A stretch of 32,223 nt of DNA, taken from assembly GCA_002687895.1 (NCBI GenBank), contig NZBL01000018.1, positions 1 to 32,223 of the forward strand, written 5' to 3'. Under the pieces are notes generated by a model that ran no database searches, was not told where the DNA came from, and saw only the letters and a program-made list of their open reading frames with translations. Origin of the DNA: a bacterium. GTDB lineage: Bacteria; Patescibacteriota; Patescibacteriia; UBA2169. Numbering within the stretch: the first letter of the stretch is position 1; the number at the start of each line of letters is the position of its first letter. Below are positions 1 through 7,912 of this stretch, piece after piece. A program made the position numbers and the translations under genes.

Positions 1-1073
1 GTGCTGTATTTACCTCTGGCATAGAAACTTTAAACATTGCAAAAGGAATTTCTTTTGATCATACAATAACTACTAATAAGAGTTCGGGAATTACAATTGA
101 ATCATTTTCAGGAGCAGGATGGATAGATGATGTAAGAGATGATGGATCATCTATACGATTACGAGGTACGCCTTCTGTGGAAGATACTTATAATGTAGTA
201 ATCGAAATTAGTCACGAATCCCTTACTACTCCCGAAATAGCTGAATTTTATATTGTGGTTGGAGCAAATACACCACCAGTTGCGGACGCTGGGCCAGACC
301 AAACTGTGCAGGCAAATGATGTTGTAACATTAAATGGCACTAATTCAAGAGATGATGATGGAAATCCACTTAATTATGAATGGACTTATTTGGAATACAG
401 AGATGTAAATGGTAATGTAGCCCCAAATCCGTCTCTTGCTGGATTTTCAACTAGTACGGAAGTAGTTTCATTTACGCCAACAGTAAAGGGCAAATATAGA
501 TTTAAGCTAGTTGTAAACGATAATTTAGGTGATAGTATTGATATAGATAATGAAGATCCATATGATTCATTTGTTGAAGTAACTGTTCTTGCGCCAATTG
601 TAGCAGGATGGTCAGAAAGATCTGGCTCTACTCAAAATCCACCATATACAACTAGCTGCGAAAATAACTTTGGCCAACGCCACATTTGCACAAAATCAGA
701 GTTTGATAAATATATTCGTTTAGGTTCGTCTTCTACGCACACGGGCTTTATTAATCATTCTATAAACGAATTTGTAGGATTTAGGTATGATGGGTTAATT
801 AATATTACAACTCCTGGAATCTATGGATTTAGCACTAGATCAGATGATCCATCGTTTTTAGACATAGAAGGCACTCAAGTAGTTGGTAATGGCGGAGATC
901 ATGGGTCTAGAACTAAGACTGGAATATATAATTTTCCTAGCCGAGGACTTTATAACATAACTGTTCGAGCTGCAAATAATAATGATGAAGGAGTAATTGA
1001 CGTATGGTGGCGTTTGCCCGCAAGCTCTAGGTGGTCAAGAATTCCAAGTTCTGTGATTTCGCATTCACTATAA
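1..1073 (+). CDS. Surface protein C-terminus: Ig/PKD-like plus PA14-like domain (5' partial)
   Basis: The reading frame is open from base 3 to the TAA at 1071-1073, so the N-terminus lies outside the window; 356 residues are visible. The first ~75 residues look like a putative Ig fold. Next comes a PKD/K319-type domain opening with PPVADAGPDQTV and containing LNYEWTY and a closing YRFKLVVNDN. The last ~150 residues resemble a PA14-like carbohydrate-binding domain (VGFRYDGLINI, GIYGFSTRSDDPS, INITVRAANN-like strand, DVWWRLP). No transmembrane segment or sorting signal is seen at the C-terminus. Codon use is AT-rich, as in the core genes. The role is inferred: a secreted or surface-anchored adhesion protein. 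The domain calls are from motif appearance only. The frame continues past the TAA, without a further stop, into the GC-rich ORF downstream. Confidence 0.72.
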   Translation, partial: AVFTSGIETLNIAKGISFDHTITTNKSSGITIESFSGAGWIDDVRDDGSSIRLRGTPSVEDTYNVVIEISHESLTTPEIAEFYIVVGANTPPVADAGPDQTVQANDVVTLNGTNSRDDDGNPLNYEWTYLEYRDVNGNVAPNPSLAGFSTSTEVVSFTPTVKGKYRFKLVVNDNLGDSIDIDNEDPYDSFVEVTVLAPIVAGWSERSGSTQNPPYTTSCENNFGQRHICTKSEFDKYIRLGSSSTHTGFINHSINEFVGFRYDGLINITTPGIYGFSTRSDDPSFLDIEGTQVVGNGGDHGSRTKTGIYNFPSRGLYNITVRAANNNDEGVIDVWWRLPASSRWSRIPSSVISHSL

Positions 1074-1108
1074 AAAAACGCCTCCCTCGCGCTGCGCACG
1101 AGAGAGGT
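1072..1108 (-). terminator. Minus-strand-oriented terminator-like hairpin
   Basis: CCTCCCTCG (1081-1089) pairs with CGAGAGAGG with one mismatch around a 9-base loop. On the minus strand the stem is followed by a run of seven T (A-run 1072-1078 on the plus strand). This is a good intrinsic terminator for leftward transcription, although no leftward gene is recognised to its right. Confidence 0.5.
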
Positions 1109-1530
1109 GGTGTTAGGGCAAATGCCCTTGCTCGGAATTCCCGAGTCTAGTGGACTAGGGTCATTTTGCGTTCTTGGATGTGCCTGCCCGCGATCATGCG
1201 GTATAGGTACACTCCAGAAGCAGCGTTCTGACCACTCGCCAGACGGGTGTGGCGGACTGAACGCCGCGGCGGGGCTCTTCTTCACCAGCCGCCAGTCAGG
1301 GTCCGGGTACGCGGACTGCGGCACCGGGGCCAACGACCTCTTCGGGTGCGGGACGGTAGGATCGTACGCGAAGCCGAGTTGCGCGCCCTACGACAGTTCC
1401 TCCAGCAACCTGTGTAAAGCCCTCGGCTCATCCTGGAGCTGCGGTGGAGACCAAATGAAAGAGGCCAACAACGTGACGAAGTCCTCCGCCGCTGGCGGAG
1501 GCGCGTTGTGTTGTCGCGACCTCCCAATAG
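1080..1530. other. GC-rich island with abrupt composition borders
   Basis: Both flanks are clearly AT-rich, while much of this segment is visibly above 60% G+C. The left part (1081-1210) is a run of short hairpins: the terminator-like stem, GGGC-AAAT-GCCC, CTCGG-AATTC-CCGAG, CTAGT-GG-ACTAG and CCGC-GATCAT-GCGG. The right edge holds TCCGCC-GCT-GGCGGA near 1485-1500. AT-rich sequence resumes near 1530. No transposase, integrase, target duplication or tRNA was seen. Recent acquisition, recombination or an assembly join are all possible. Confidence 0.6.
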
Positions 1531-1535
1531 AATAA
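1107..1535 (+). CDS. Unknown Cys-rich ORF in a GC-rich island
   Basis: 142-codon ORF starting at GTG 1107 (ATG at 1122 is an alternative). From about 1220 on, most codons end in G or C (gac, ggc, ctc, ttc, acc, ggg, gcg), unlike all neighbouring genes. This argues that the plus frame is genuine coding sequence, but from a GC-rich source. The protein is rich in Cys, Gly and Ser, with short motifs such as GCGTVGS, NLCKALGSSWSCG, EANNVTKS and GALCCRD. The paired cysteines suggest an extracellular disulphide-stabilised domain, possibly lectin-like. I do not recognise the family. There is no signal peptide, so it is probably the C-terminal part of something larger. It shares the frame of the upstream surface protein, separated by one TAA. 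Confidence 0.4.
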   Translation: MVLGQMPLLGIPESSGLGSFCVLGCACPRSCGIGTLQKQRSDHSPDGCGGLNAAAGLFFTSRQSGSGYADCGTGANDLFGCGTVGSYAKPSCAPYDSSSSNLCKALGSSWSCGGDQMKEANNVTKSSAAGGGALCCRDLPIE

Positions 1536-1771
1536 GAGCGCAAGTAGATAATAATGATACATATACTATTTCAACATCACTTGATGATTCAAGCTACAAT
1601 TTATTTTGGACTATTCCTATGGTCGCAGGCAGTGGACTGCGGTGGCGTGATAGCGACATCATAACAAGCACGCCAACGCGATATATAAAAATAAACGTGG
1701 TTAACGGAGATGGTTCGTATTCTGCTTCAGAGATTGAACTATATAATAACGGAACCAAATTAGGACCTTAA
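1508..1771 (+). pseudogene. Discoidin-like (F5/8 type C) domain tail without a start
   Basis: AT-rich coding sequence resumes around 1530 and runs to the TAA at 1769-1771. The nominal GTG at 1508 lies inside the GC-rich island, and the frame is closed by a TAA at 1415-1417, so no proper N-terminus exists. The last ~60 residues resemble the end of a galactose-binding/F5-8 type C fold: TYTISTSLDDSSY, FWTIP, then TRYIKINVV and SASEIELYNNG, matching the usual pattern of aromatic-Arg-Tyr-hydrophobic strand followed by SEIEL. It is likely the 3' remnant of a surface-protein gene whose upstream part was replaced by the island. An alternative is an assembly join. The domain call is moderate. Confidence 0.45.
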
Positions 1772-1829
1772 CATTGTTATAATATAAGAAATTATTGCTT
1801 TGAATCTATTTAAAAAGGCAGAGTTTTGA

Positions 1830-1861
1830 TTGACCAAAATATATTTGTTTGGTAATATAAT
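1830..1861 (+). promoter_or_regulatory. efp promoter, leaderless type
   Basis: A perfect TATAAT at 1856-1861 lies only four bases before the ATG at 1866. TTGACC at 1830-1835 could serve as -35, but the spacer is long (20). The transcript would start at or near the ATG. A second extended -10 (TGTTATAAT, 1775-1783) lies farther upstream and would give a leader of about 75 nt. Confidence 0.5.
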
Positions 1862-1865
1862 TTCT

Positions 1866-2420
1866 ATGATTTCACTTGGACAGATAAAAAAGGGACAAAC
1901 CATTCTGCATAACAATGAACCATATCTTGTTTTAGAAGCAGGGCATCATAAAATGGGCAGAGCAGGAGCAATTGTCCGCGCAAAGCTTAAACAGCTCAAA
2001 GGCAATTCTATTATAGAGCATACATTTCAAGGCAATGACAAGGTTGAGTTAGCTGATTTAGGATATAAGCGAGTTCAATTCCTATATACTGATGAAAGTG
2101 GAGCCCACTTTATGGATGAGCAATATGAACAATTTTCTCTGGATCGCGACTTTGCAAAGAACGACCTTTTGTATCTTAAAGAAGGACAAGCTGTTGATGT
2201 TGCTTTTTGGGACAAAAATCCAGTAAGCATAAAATTGCCTCCTAAAGTTGTGCTGGAGGTCGCGGAAGCCCCTCCTGCTGTTAAGGGAGATACAGCAAAT
2301 AATCCTTCTAAAACCATTGTATTAGAGACTGGTTTAAAGGTTCAAGCCCCTATGTTTGTTAGTCTTGGCGCTAAAGTCCGCATAAACACGGAAACAGGCG
2401 AATATGTGGAGCGGGCTTAA
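1866..2420 (+). CDS. efp: Elongation factor P
   Basis: 184 aa, the normal EF-P length, with all three beta-barrel domains from MISLGQIKKG to the C-terminal GEYVERA. EF-P binds between the ribosomal P and E sites and relieves stalling at polyproline. The start is taken at ATG 1866, because the 12 upstream codons do not match the family and contain the -10 box. The residue at the modification position in the domain I loop is Arg32 (KMGRAGA) rather than the Lys of E. coli (PGKGQA). Arg at position 32 is known from the rhamnosylated EF-P of Pseudomonas, and no earP is present in this window. No Shine-Dalgarno sequence is seen. The downstream gene has its own promoter. Confidence 0.93.
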   Translation: MISLGQIKKGQTILHNNEPYLVLEAGHHKMGRAGAIVRAKLKQLKGNSIIEHTFQGNDKVELADLGYKRVQFLYTDESGAHFMDEQYEQFSLDRDFAKNDLLYLKEGQAVDVAFWDKNPVSIKLPPKVVLEVAEAPPAVKGDTANNPSKTIVLETGLKVQAPMFVSLGAKVRINTETGEYVERA

Positions 2421-2488
2421 GTAGTGGATAAATAATAAAATAACCTATTTTTGGAGCAAATAAGCGCAAATTTTAGGCGAAAATTAGC

Positions 2489-2518
2489 TTGAAATTTGAG
2501 TAGTTTTTGTTGTATAAT
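2489..2518 (+). promoter_or_regulatory. Promoter of the small envelope-gene cluster
   Basis: TTGAAA (2489-2494), an 18-base spacer and TATAAT (2513-2518). The predicted start near 2525 leaves a leader of roughly 16 bases before the ATG at 2541. Confidence 0.6.
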
Positions 2519-2540
2519 TAGTAAAGATAATATAAAGAAA

Positions 2541-3161
2541 ATGTACTATTCAACTAAAAGAGGTTATTTAAATATTATTTTACTGATAATTATATTGCTT
2601 GCTCTTTTAGTGCTTGTTGCTTGGCTTGCGTATCAAGCAGGATCAAACGCGGCAGAAGGAAGAATTGCTAATTTTGAACAGGCAAATGTGATTGTAGACG
2701 GTTCTGACATAGCCTTAACAACTATTTCTTTAGCGCAAAACGCGAATTTGCAGAAAACATCTGCGGCAGCTCAAATAAGCTCTGAACAAGGAAAAGTGGA
2801 AATTGATGTTCGTTTGGACGAGGTTGCTGTTCTGCCGGAAAATTCTGTTTTAGCGGGATGGCTTGTGGATGCGGGCAAATTAGGAGGTTTGGGTGAAACA
2901 TCAGAAAGCGATCTGGACCAGCAATATGGAACCCCTTTTGCAAATATAGATTTTTCCAGCAGAGTTGGCGAAGCGCCGTATGCGCTATCTTTAGGAGGCC
3001 TAGCGTGGAATAGTGAAAGAAAAAGCTATTATCTATTTTTCAACGGAATTGATCCAATTATTCCATATGATGCTATAATGATTACATTGGAATCAGATGG
3101 AAATCAGGCTAATTTTGATCCAAGGCCGGGTACTCCAATATTAATAGGAGCAATACAATAA
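2541..3161 (+). CDS. Single-pass membrane protein with a RskA-like extracellular domain
   Basis: 206 aa from ATG 2541; the 15 upstream codons overlap the promoter and are excluded. Residues ~8-30 form one strongly hydrophobic transmembrane segment (NIILLIIILLALLVLVAWL), so the remaining ~175 residues should be outside. The C-terminal half (AGWLVDAG, YALSLGGLAW, YYLFFNG, DAIMITLES, PILIGAIQ) resembles the extracytoplasmic domain of anti-sigma-K (RskA) proteins, although no sigma-binding zinc motif precedes it and no sigma factor lies nearby. It is therefore more likely a stand-alone domain of that fold. The next gene starts 2 bases after the stop, giving an operon with the lipoprotein and the 52-aa protein. 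Confidence 0.7.
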   Translation: MYYSTKRGYLNIILLIIILLALLVLVAWLAYQAGSNAAEGRIANFEQANVIVDGSDIALTTISLAQNANLQKTSAAAQISSEQGKVEIDVRLDEVAVLPENSVLAGWLVDAGKLGGLGETSESDLDQQYGTPFANIDFSSRVGEAPYALSLGGLAWNSERKSYYLFFNGIDPIIPYDAIMITLESDGNQANFDPRPGTPILIGAIQ

Positions 3162-3163
3162 AT

Positions 3164-3646
3164 ATGATCAAAAAAATTATAATTTTAGGCATATTAGGGC
3201 TTGTATTATCTGGATGCACATCTGGCAAATCAGATAATAATTCTTCCAATACCCAGCAAAAGCAGTCAGACAGCATAGCAGTTCCTGTTGAAAAGTCAGA
3301 TGTCAGCGAGGGATATTCAATAAGGCTTACAAGCCCCCAAAAAGGACAAGTTTTAAAATCTCCTTTTTTAGTTGGGGGAGAGGCTAATCTTCCAGATAAT
3401 ATGGCTTATGTGAGGGTTAAAAAGCTGAATGGAGACATTGTAATAAGCGAAAAAGCGCGAATTAAATCAGATGCAGGAGAACTAGGGCCTTTTGGAGTAT
3501 TGCTTTCGTTTGAGTTTCAGGCTACAAATAAAGGAACAGTGGAAGTATATGGAATTGATCCTAATACTGGCAAAGAAGTTTCTTTAAAATCAGTTGATGT
3601 AAATTTTGATACAAGTTCTGGCGGAAGCGCTCAAATATTAAATTAA
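3164..3646 (+). CDS. Lipoprotein with a Gmad2 Ig-like domain
   Basis: 160 aa. The N-terminus is a lipoprotein signal: KK, a hydrophobic core, then the lipobox LSGC with Cys18 as the expected lipidated residue, followed by a Ser/Asn/Gln-rich linker. Residues ~52-150 match the pattern of the Gmad2 (spore-germination-associated Ig-like) domain: IRLTSPQKGQVLKSP, LVGGEA, GELGPFG and VEVYGIDPNTGKE. The domain is common in envelope lipoproteins, and its ligand is unknown. It starts 2 bases after the preceding stop and is followed 23 bases later by the small tail-anchored gene. No Shine-Dalgarno sequence is seen. Confidence 0.75.
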   Translation: MIKKIIILGILGLVLSGCTSGKSDNNSSNTQQKQSDSIAVPVEKSDVSEGYSIRLTSPQKGQVLKSPFLVGGEANLPDNMAYVRVKKLNGDIVISEKARIKSDAGELGPFGVLLSFEFQATNKGTVEVYGIDPNTGKEVSLKSVDVNFDTSSGGSAQILN

Positions 3647-3669
3647 TAAATTAACAGTAAGCAAATCCT

Positions 3670-3828
3670 ATGGATGAACAAAATCAGGCACCAGCACAAG
3701 GAGGCGGACAAGCTCCAGCTCCAGCCGGAGCACCAGCAGGAGGGGAAAAGAAGTCGCCCTTAAAGGTGATTATTCCTATTGTAGTGGTAGTGATTGTTAT
3801 TGCGGTGATTGTCTGGCGGGTAGTATAG
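3670..3828 (+). CDS. 52-aa tail-anchored small protein
   Basis: Small ORF from ATG 3670 to TAG 3826-3828. The first ~28 residues are Gln/Ala/Pro/Gly-rich (repeated QAPA and PAGA), then a KK charge pair. Residues 33-48 are almost all Val/Ile with one Ala, ending WRVV. This is a disordered head with a single C-terminal membrane helix, and no signal peptide. It sits at the end of the envelope operon just before a terminator. The family is not recognised and the function is unknown. The clean composition change from the Pro/Ala head to the Val/Ile tail and its operon position argue that it is real. Confidence 0.6.
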   Translation: MDEQNQAPAQGGGQAPAPAGAPAGGEKKSPLKVIIPIVVVVIVIAVIVWRVV

Positions 3829-3850
3829 GCTTCTTAAAACAAAAGTAATA

Positions 3851-3894
3851 AAAAAGCAGACTAGAGATGTGCTTGTAATGTGGTCTGCTTTTTT
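3851..3894. terminator. Bidirectional terminator between the envelope operon and guaA
   Basis: AAAAAGCAGAC (3851-3861) pairs with GTCTGCTTTTT (3883-3893), leaving T-runs on both strands. It lies between two convergent transcription units and can stop both. Confidence 0.85.
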
Positions 3895-3903
3895 AATTGC
3901 TTA

Positions 3904-5688
3904 TTATTCCCATTCAATGGTTGCTGGTGGTTTGTTTGTGATGTCATAGAATATATAGTCAATTTGCTTGGTTGCTAGTATTTTTCGCGTTATGTCATGA
4001 AGTATGGTTTTTGGCATCCTGTAAAAGCTGGCTGTCATTGCCTCTTTGCTCGCAACTGGGCGCAGGACAATTGATTCAAAGTGATTATTGCCAATTGGAG
4101 CTAAAGCAATTACAAACTGCCAAATATCATCATATATTCCCGTGTTCTTTATGTGTTGCATGACAATATCATCAATTTCTTGGAGCATAGTGATGCGGTC
4201 TTGAGATAATGTTTTGCTGCTGCGCGCGAGATTGAATTCAAGTTTTGCTTGGGGATTTAGCAGTAATAGCACGCGGTTAATACTATTTGTTGCATTGGTA
4301 ATATTGCTTGAGATTTGATCAAGCTTTTCCCAATCTTGTTCCCCCCATATTGCCAAAGGATGGGCATAAGTTCTGTTGTCGCCTTGCACGCCAACAGATT
4401 TTATGGGCAATATCGCGTGCGGAATTTTTAGGCCAGGAAGCGTGGAGTCAAAAATTTGCTTTTGATCATTGCTGTTGTGGCATAATATGCGTATGGCAAG
4501 CCCTGGGCCTGGGAAAGGATGCCTGTTAATCATATGCTTTGGCAGTCCAAGAAGAGCGCCGATTTCGCGGACTTCATCTTTGTAAAAATCCGCAATAGGC
4601 TCAATCACTTTTCCTTTGTCAATCAATTGTTGAATTGCGTCAACTCTGTTGTGATGGGTCTTGATTGTGTCTGCGTGTTTAGTTGCGCCAGTTTCAATAG
4701 TATCTGGGTAAATAGTTCCTTGTCCTAAAAGCCACTCATCTGAATCAAGCCCTAGATCTTTAACTGCTTTGTCTTTGACTTGAATAAACGCATTGCCGAT
4801 GATTTTTCGCTTTTCTTCTGGGTCAGTGATATTTTTAAGCTGATTATAGAATGTTTTACTTGCGTCAAGCACATGCAGATTATCAAATCCAGCATTATGA
4901 AGATTTTTTTTGATTTCTTGAGATTCATTTTTACGCATAAATCCAGTATCAACATATAATCCATATACCCTGCTTTTTCCTAAAGCTTTAGTCAAAAGCG
5001 CAAATGCCACAGATGAATCAACTCCTCCGCTTACAAGCAAAAATATTTTTTTATCTTTAACTTGAGATTGTATTTTTTTAATAATATCATCAATAATGTT
5101 TTTAATTTTCCAGTCATGTTTTGCATTGCATATATCAAATACAAAGTTTTTCAAAATCTGGGTTCCATGCTCTGTGTGGTGAACCTCTGGATGAAACTGC
5201 AAACCATAGAAATTACTGTCAATATCAGCCATTGCCGCAATGTCGCAGTCTGTTGTAGATCCTGTTGTAATAAATCCTTTTGCAAGCTTGGAAACAGAGT
5301 CTCCATGACTCATCCAAACAGTTGATATTTGGCTGATATTAGCCAAAAGAGGATTATCTTCTAAAACAGACAATTCAGCTCTGCCATATTCTTTTATTTT
5401 TCCGGATTTAACTGCTCCTTTAAGCATTTTAGCCATTAATTGATGTCCGTAGCACAAGCCTAAAATAGGTATTTTTAAATCAAAAATCCCCGTATCAATG
5501 GTCGGGGATTGGGCATCATAAACTGATTGAGGGCCTCCAGATAAAATTACGCCTATGCAGTCTTGTTTGTACGCGTCAATGGGCATATCTGGAGCATATA
5601 TCTTGGCAAGCACTTCTAGCTCGCGGATGCGGCGGCTGATTAAATGAGTATACTGTGAACCAAAATCAATAATTGCTATATGCTTCAT
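3904..5688 (-). CDS. guaA: GMP synthase (glutamine-hydrolysing), long form
   Basis: 594 aa from the ATG at 5688; 12 further upstream codons are not family-like. GuaA amidates XMP to GMP. The N-terminal class I glutaminase domain has Cys79 (LGLCYGHQ), His166 and Glu168 (QFHPEVH). The ATP-pyrophosphatase domain has the P-loop SGGVDSS (220-226) and the RHPFPGPGLAIR signature. The protein is ~70 residues longer than the E. coli enzyme. The extra sequence lies in the C-terminal dimerisation part: LPIKSVGVQGDNRTY is followed by ~110 residues including INRVLLLLN, before SIVLRP, FYRMP and the usual KPPATIEWE end. This arrangement resembles the human-type long GMP synthase. It is divergent from guaB, with a shared 62-base intergenic region. 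Confidence 0.95.
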   Translation of the reverse strand: MKHIAIIDFGSQYTHLISRRIRELEVLAKIYAPDMPIDAYKQDCIGVILSGGPQSVYDAQSPTIDTGIFDLKIPILGLCYGHQLMAKMLKGAVKSGKIKEYGRAELSVLEDNPLLANISQISTVWMSHGDSVSKLAKGFITTGSTTDCDIAAMADIDSNFYGLQFHPEVHHTEHGTQILKNFVFDICNAKHDWKIKNIIDDIIKKIQSQVKDKKIFLLVSGGVDSSVAFALLTKALGKSRVYGLYVDTGFMRKNESQEIKKNLHNAGFDNLHVLDASKTFYNQLKNITDPEEKRKIIGNAFIQVKDKAVKDLGLDSDEWLLGQGTIYPDTIETGATKHADTIKTHHNRVDAIQQLIDKGKVIEPIADFYKDEVREIGALLGLPKHMINRHPFPGPGLAIRILCHNSNDQKQIFDSTLPGLKIPHAILPIKSVGVQGDNRTYAHPLAIWGEQDWEKLDQISSNITNATNSINRVLLLLNPQAKLEFNLARSSKTLSQDRITMLQEIDDIVMQHIKNTGIYDDIWQFVIALAPIGNNHFESIVLRPVASKEAMTASFYRMPKTILHDITRKILATKQIDYIFYDITNKPPATIEWE

Positions 5689-5691
5689 ATT

Positions 5692-5720
5692 TTGACTGTT
5701 TGTATCAATTAGGTTAGTAT
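5692..5720 (+). promoter_or_regulatory. Probable guaB promoter
   Basis: TTGACT (5692-5697), a 17-base spacer and TAGTAT (5715-5720), with a start expected near 5727 and ~24 bases of leader without a clear ribosome-binding site. The same 62-base gap must also hold the guaA promoter, which I could not place with confidence. Confidence 0.4.
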
Positions 5721-5747
5721 ACACACAATCTTATCTGTAATTCTTAA

Positions 5748-7208
<1,461 letters not shown>

Positions 7209-7213
7209 CAGGC

Positions 7214-7675
7214 TTACTGAAGCGCAAACCAGACAAACACCGCAAGAAAGGGTATTTGAACTAATAATCCTTGAATAATGTTGATTTTTTTCTTGGTTAA
7301 AAAGTTATGCCCATTGCTGTGCCATCTGCGATACCAGCCCAAAAGAGGAGTCTTGGTTAATTCATGAAATCCCCATAAAGCGTCTGGTGCAATTCCGCCT
7401 GCCATTCCAGCTATTATGCTTGGCAATAGAGCAATATCAACCCTATTTATTAAAAAGATAAGCAAAATAGTTACTCCTATAAAGTCTATTAATGCGGCAG
7501 CAATTGTGCACTGCATTTTTGTTTTAAACCATATACATTTTTGTATTCCTTCATCACCATGCGGTATCATGTCTAGGATTAAATGGGAGATAAATCCGCC
7601 AATAAACGCGAGTATTGGGTTCAAGGTTAGGGTTCCTATTGCTGCTCCAGCAGCTGCGTGCACTGTTATATACAT
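7214..7675 (-). CDS. Small integral membrane protein with an HxxxD-PHGD motif
   Basis: 153 aa from the ATG at 7675; the longer frame runs into a hairpin and is rejected. Four or so hydrophobic segments: residues ~3-30, 55-75, 80-97 and 135-153. The motif ISHLILDMIPHGDEG at the end of the first segment resembles the HxxxD..PHxD signature of small membrane-bound metal-dependent hydrolase-like proteins (YdjM/DUF457 type). A second conserved-looking piece is HELTKTPLLGWYRRWHSNGHN, giving further His residues. The substrate is unknown and catalysis is only inferred from the His/Asp pattern. The gene is convergent with guaB. Confidence 0.6.
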   Translation of the reverse strand: MYITVHAAAGAAIGTLTLNPILAFIGGFISHLILDMIPHGDEGIQKCIWFKTKMQCTIAAALIDFIGVTILLIFLINRVDIALLPSIIAGMAGGIAPDALWGFHELTKTPLLGWYRRWHSNGHNFLTKKKINIIQGLLVQIPFLAVFVWFALQ

Positions 7676-7695
7676 ATGGCTAATTATACTTCGTG

Positions 7696-7754
7696 TAATC
7701 ACTGCGTTCGGACCAAATGAGAGCAAGCTCTCGTTTGGTCCTCACTTGTGATTA
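7696..7754. repeat. Long two-tier inverted repeat (hairpin)
   Basis: The inner stem GGACCAAATGAGAG (7710-7723) pairs with CTCTCGTTTGGTCC (7728-7741) around CAAG, with one G·T. The outer arms TAATCAC (7696-7702) and GTGATTA (7748-7754) also pair. There is no T-run on either side, so it is not a standard terminator. It lies between the divergent membrane-protein gene and the tRNA promoter. Confidence 0.75.
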
Positions 7755-7766
7755 TAGCAGAAGAAC

Positions 7767-7795
7767 TTGCATAATGGAATAATCTATGGTATACA
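7767..7795 (+). promoter_or_regulatory. tRNA-Met operon promoter
   Basis: TTGCAT (7767-7772), a 17-base spacer and TATACA (7790-7795) preceded by an extended -10 TGG (7787-7789). The predicted start near 7802 precedes the first tRNA at 7835. Confidence 0.6.
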
Positions 7796-7834
7796 ATATG
7801 GGTATTATTTGTTACAGTTTTCTGCCTACGACCC

Positions 7835-7911
7835 ACCAGGGTAGCTCAGTTGGTTAGAGCGTGGGACTCATAAGCCCAAGGTCGTGGGTTCGATCCCCAC
7901 CCCTGGTACCA
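7835..7911 (+). tRNA. tRNA-Met (CAT), elongator type
   Basis: Full cloverleaf with encoded CCA: acceptor ACCAGGG/CCCTGGT, D stem GCTC/GAGC with the elongator-type C11:G24 pair, anticodon loop CTCATAA with CAT at 7869-7871, and T arm GTGGG-TTCGATC-CCCAC. The anticodon stem TGGGA/GCCCA ends in an A31·G39 mismatch. A CAT anticodon could also mark a lysidine-modified tRNA-Ile2, but this sequence looks more like elongator Met. One base separates it from the initiator tRNA. Confidence 0.88.
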
Positions 7912-7912
7912 G

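Noticed and set aside
950-1333. Minus-strand ORF of 127 codons
   Set aside because: It runs through the terminator-like hairpin and the end of the AT-rich surface gene, and its composition is that of an antisense shadow.
1282-1527. Minus-strand Arg-rich ORF in the GC-rich island
   Set aside because: The Arg-rich translation is typical of the antisense of GC-rich coding DNA; the plus frame has the better third-position bias.
1107-1535. Target gene of a diversity-generating retroelement
   Set aside because: No reverse transcriptase, template repeat or adenine-biased variable pattern is seen in the window; the codon pattern is simply GC-rich.
7416-7751. Plus-strand ORF opposite the membrane-protein gene
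   Set aside because: It overlaps the hairpin and the minus-strand gene with its HLILDMIPHGD motif; no promoter.
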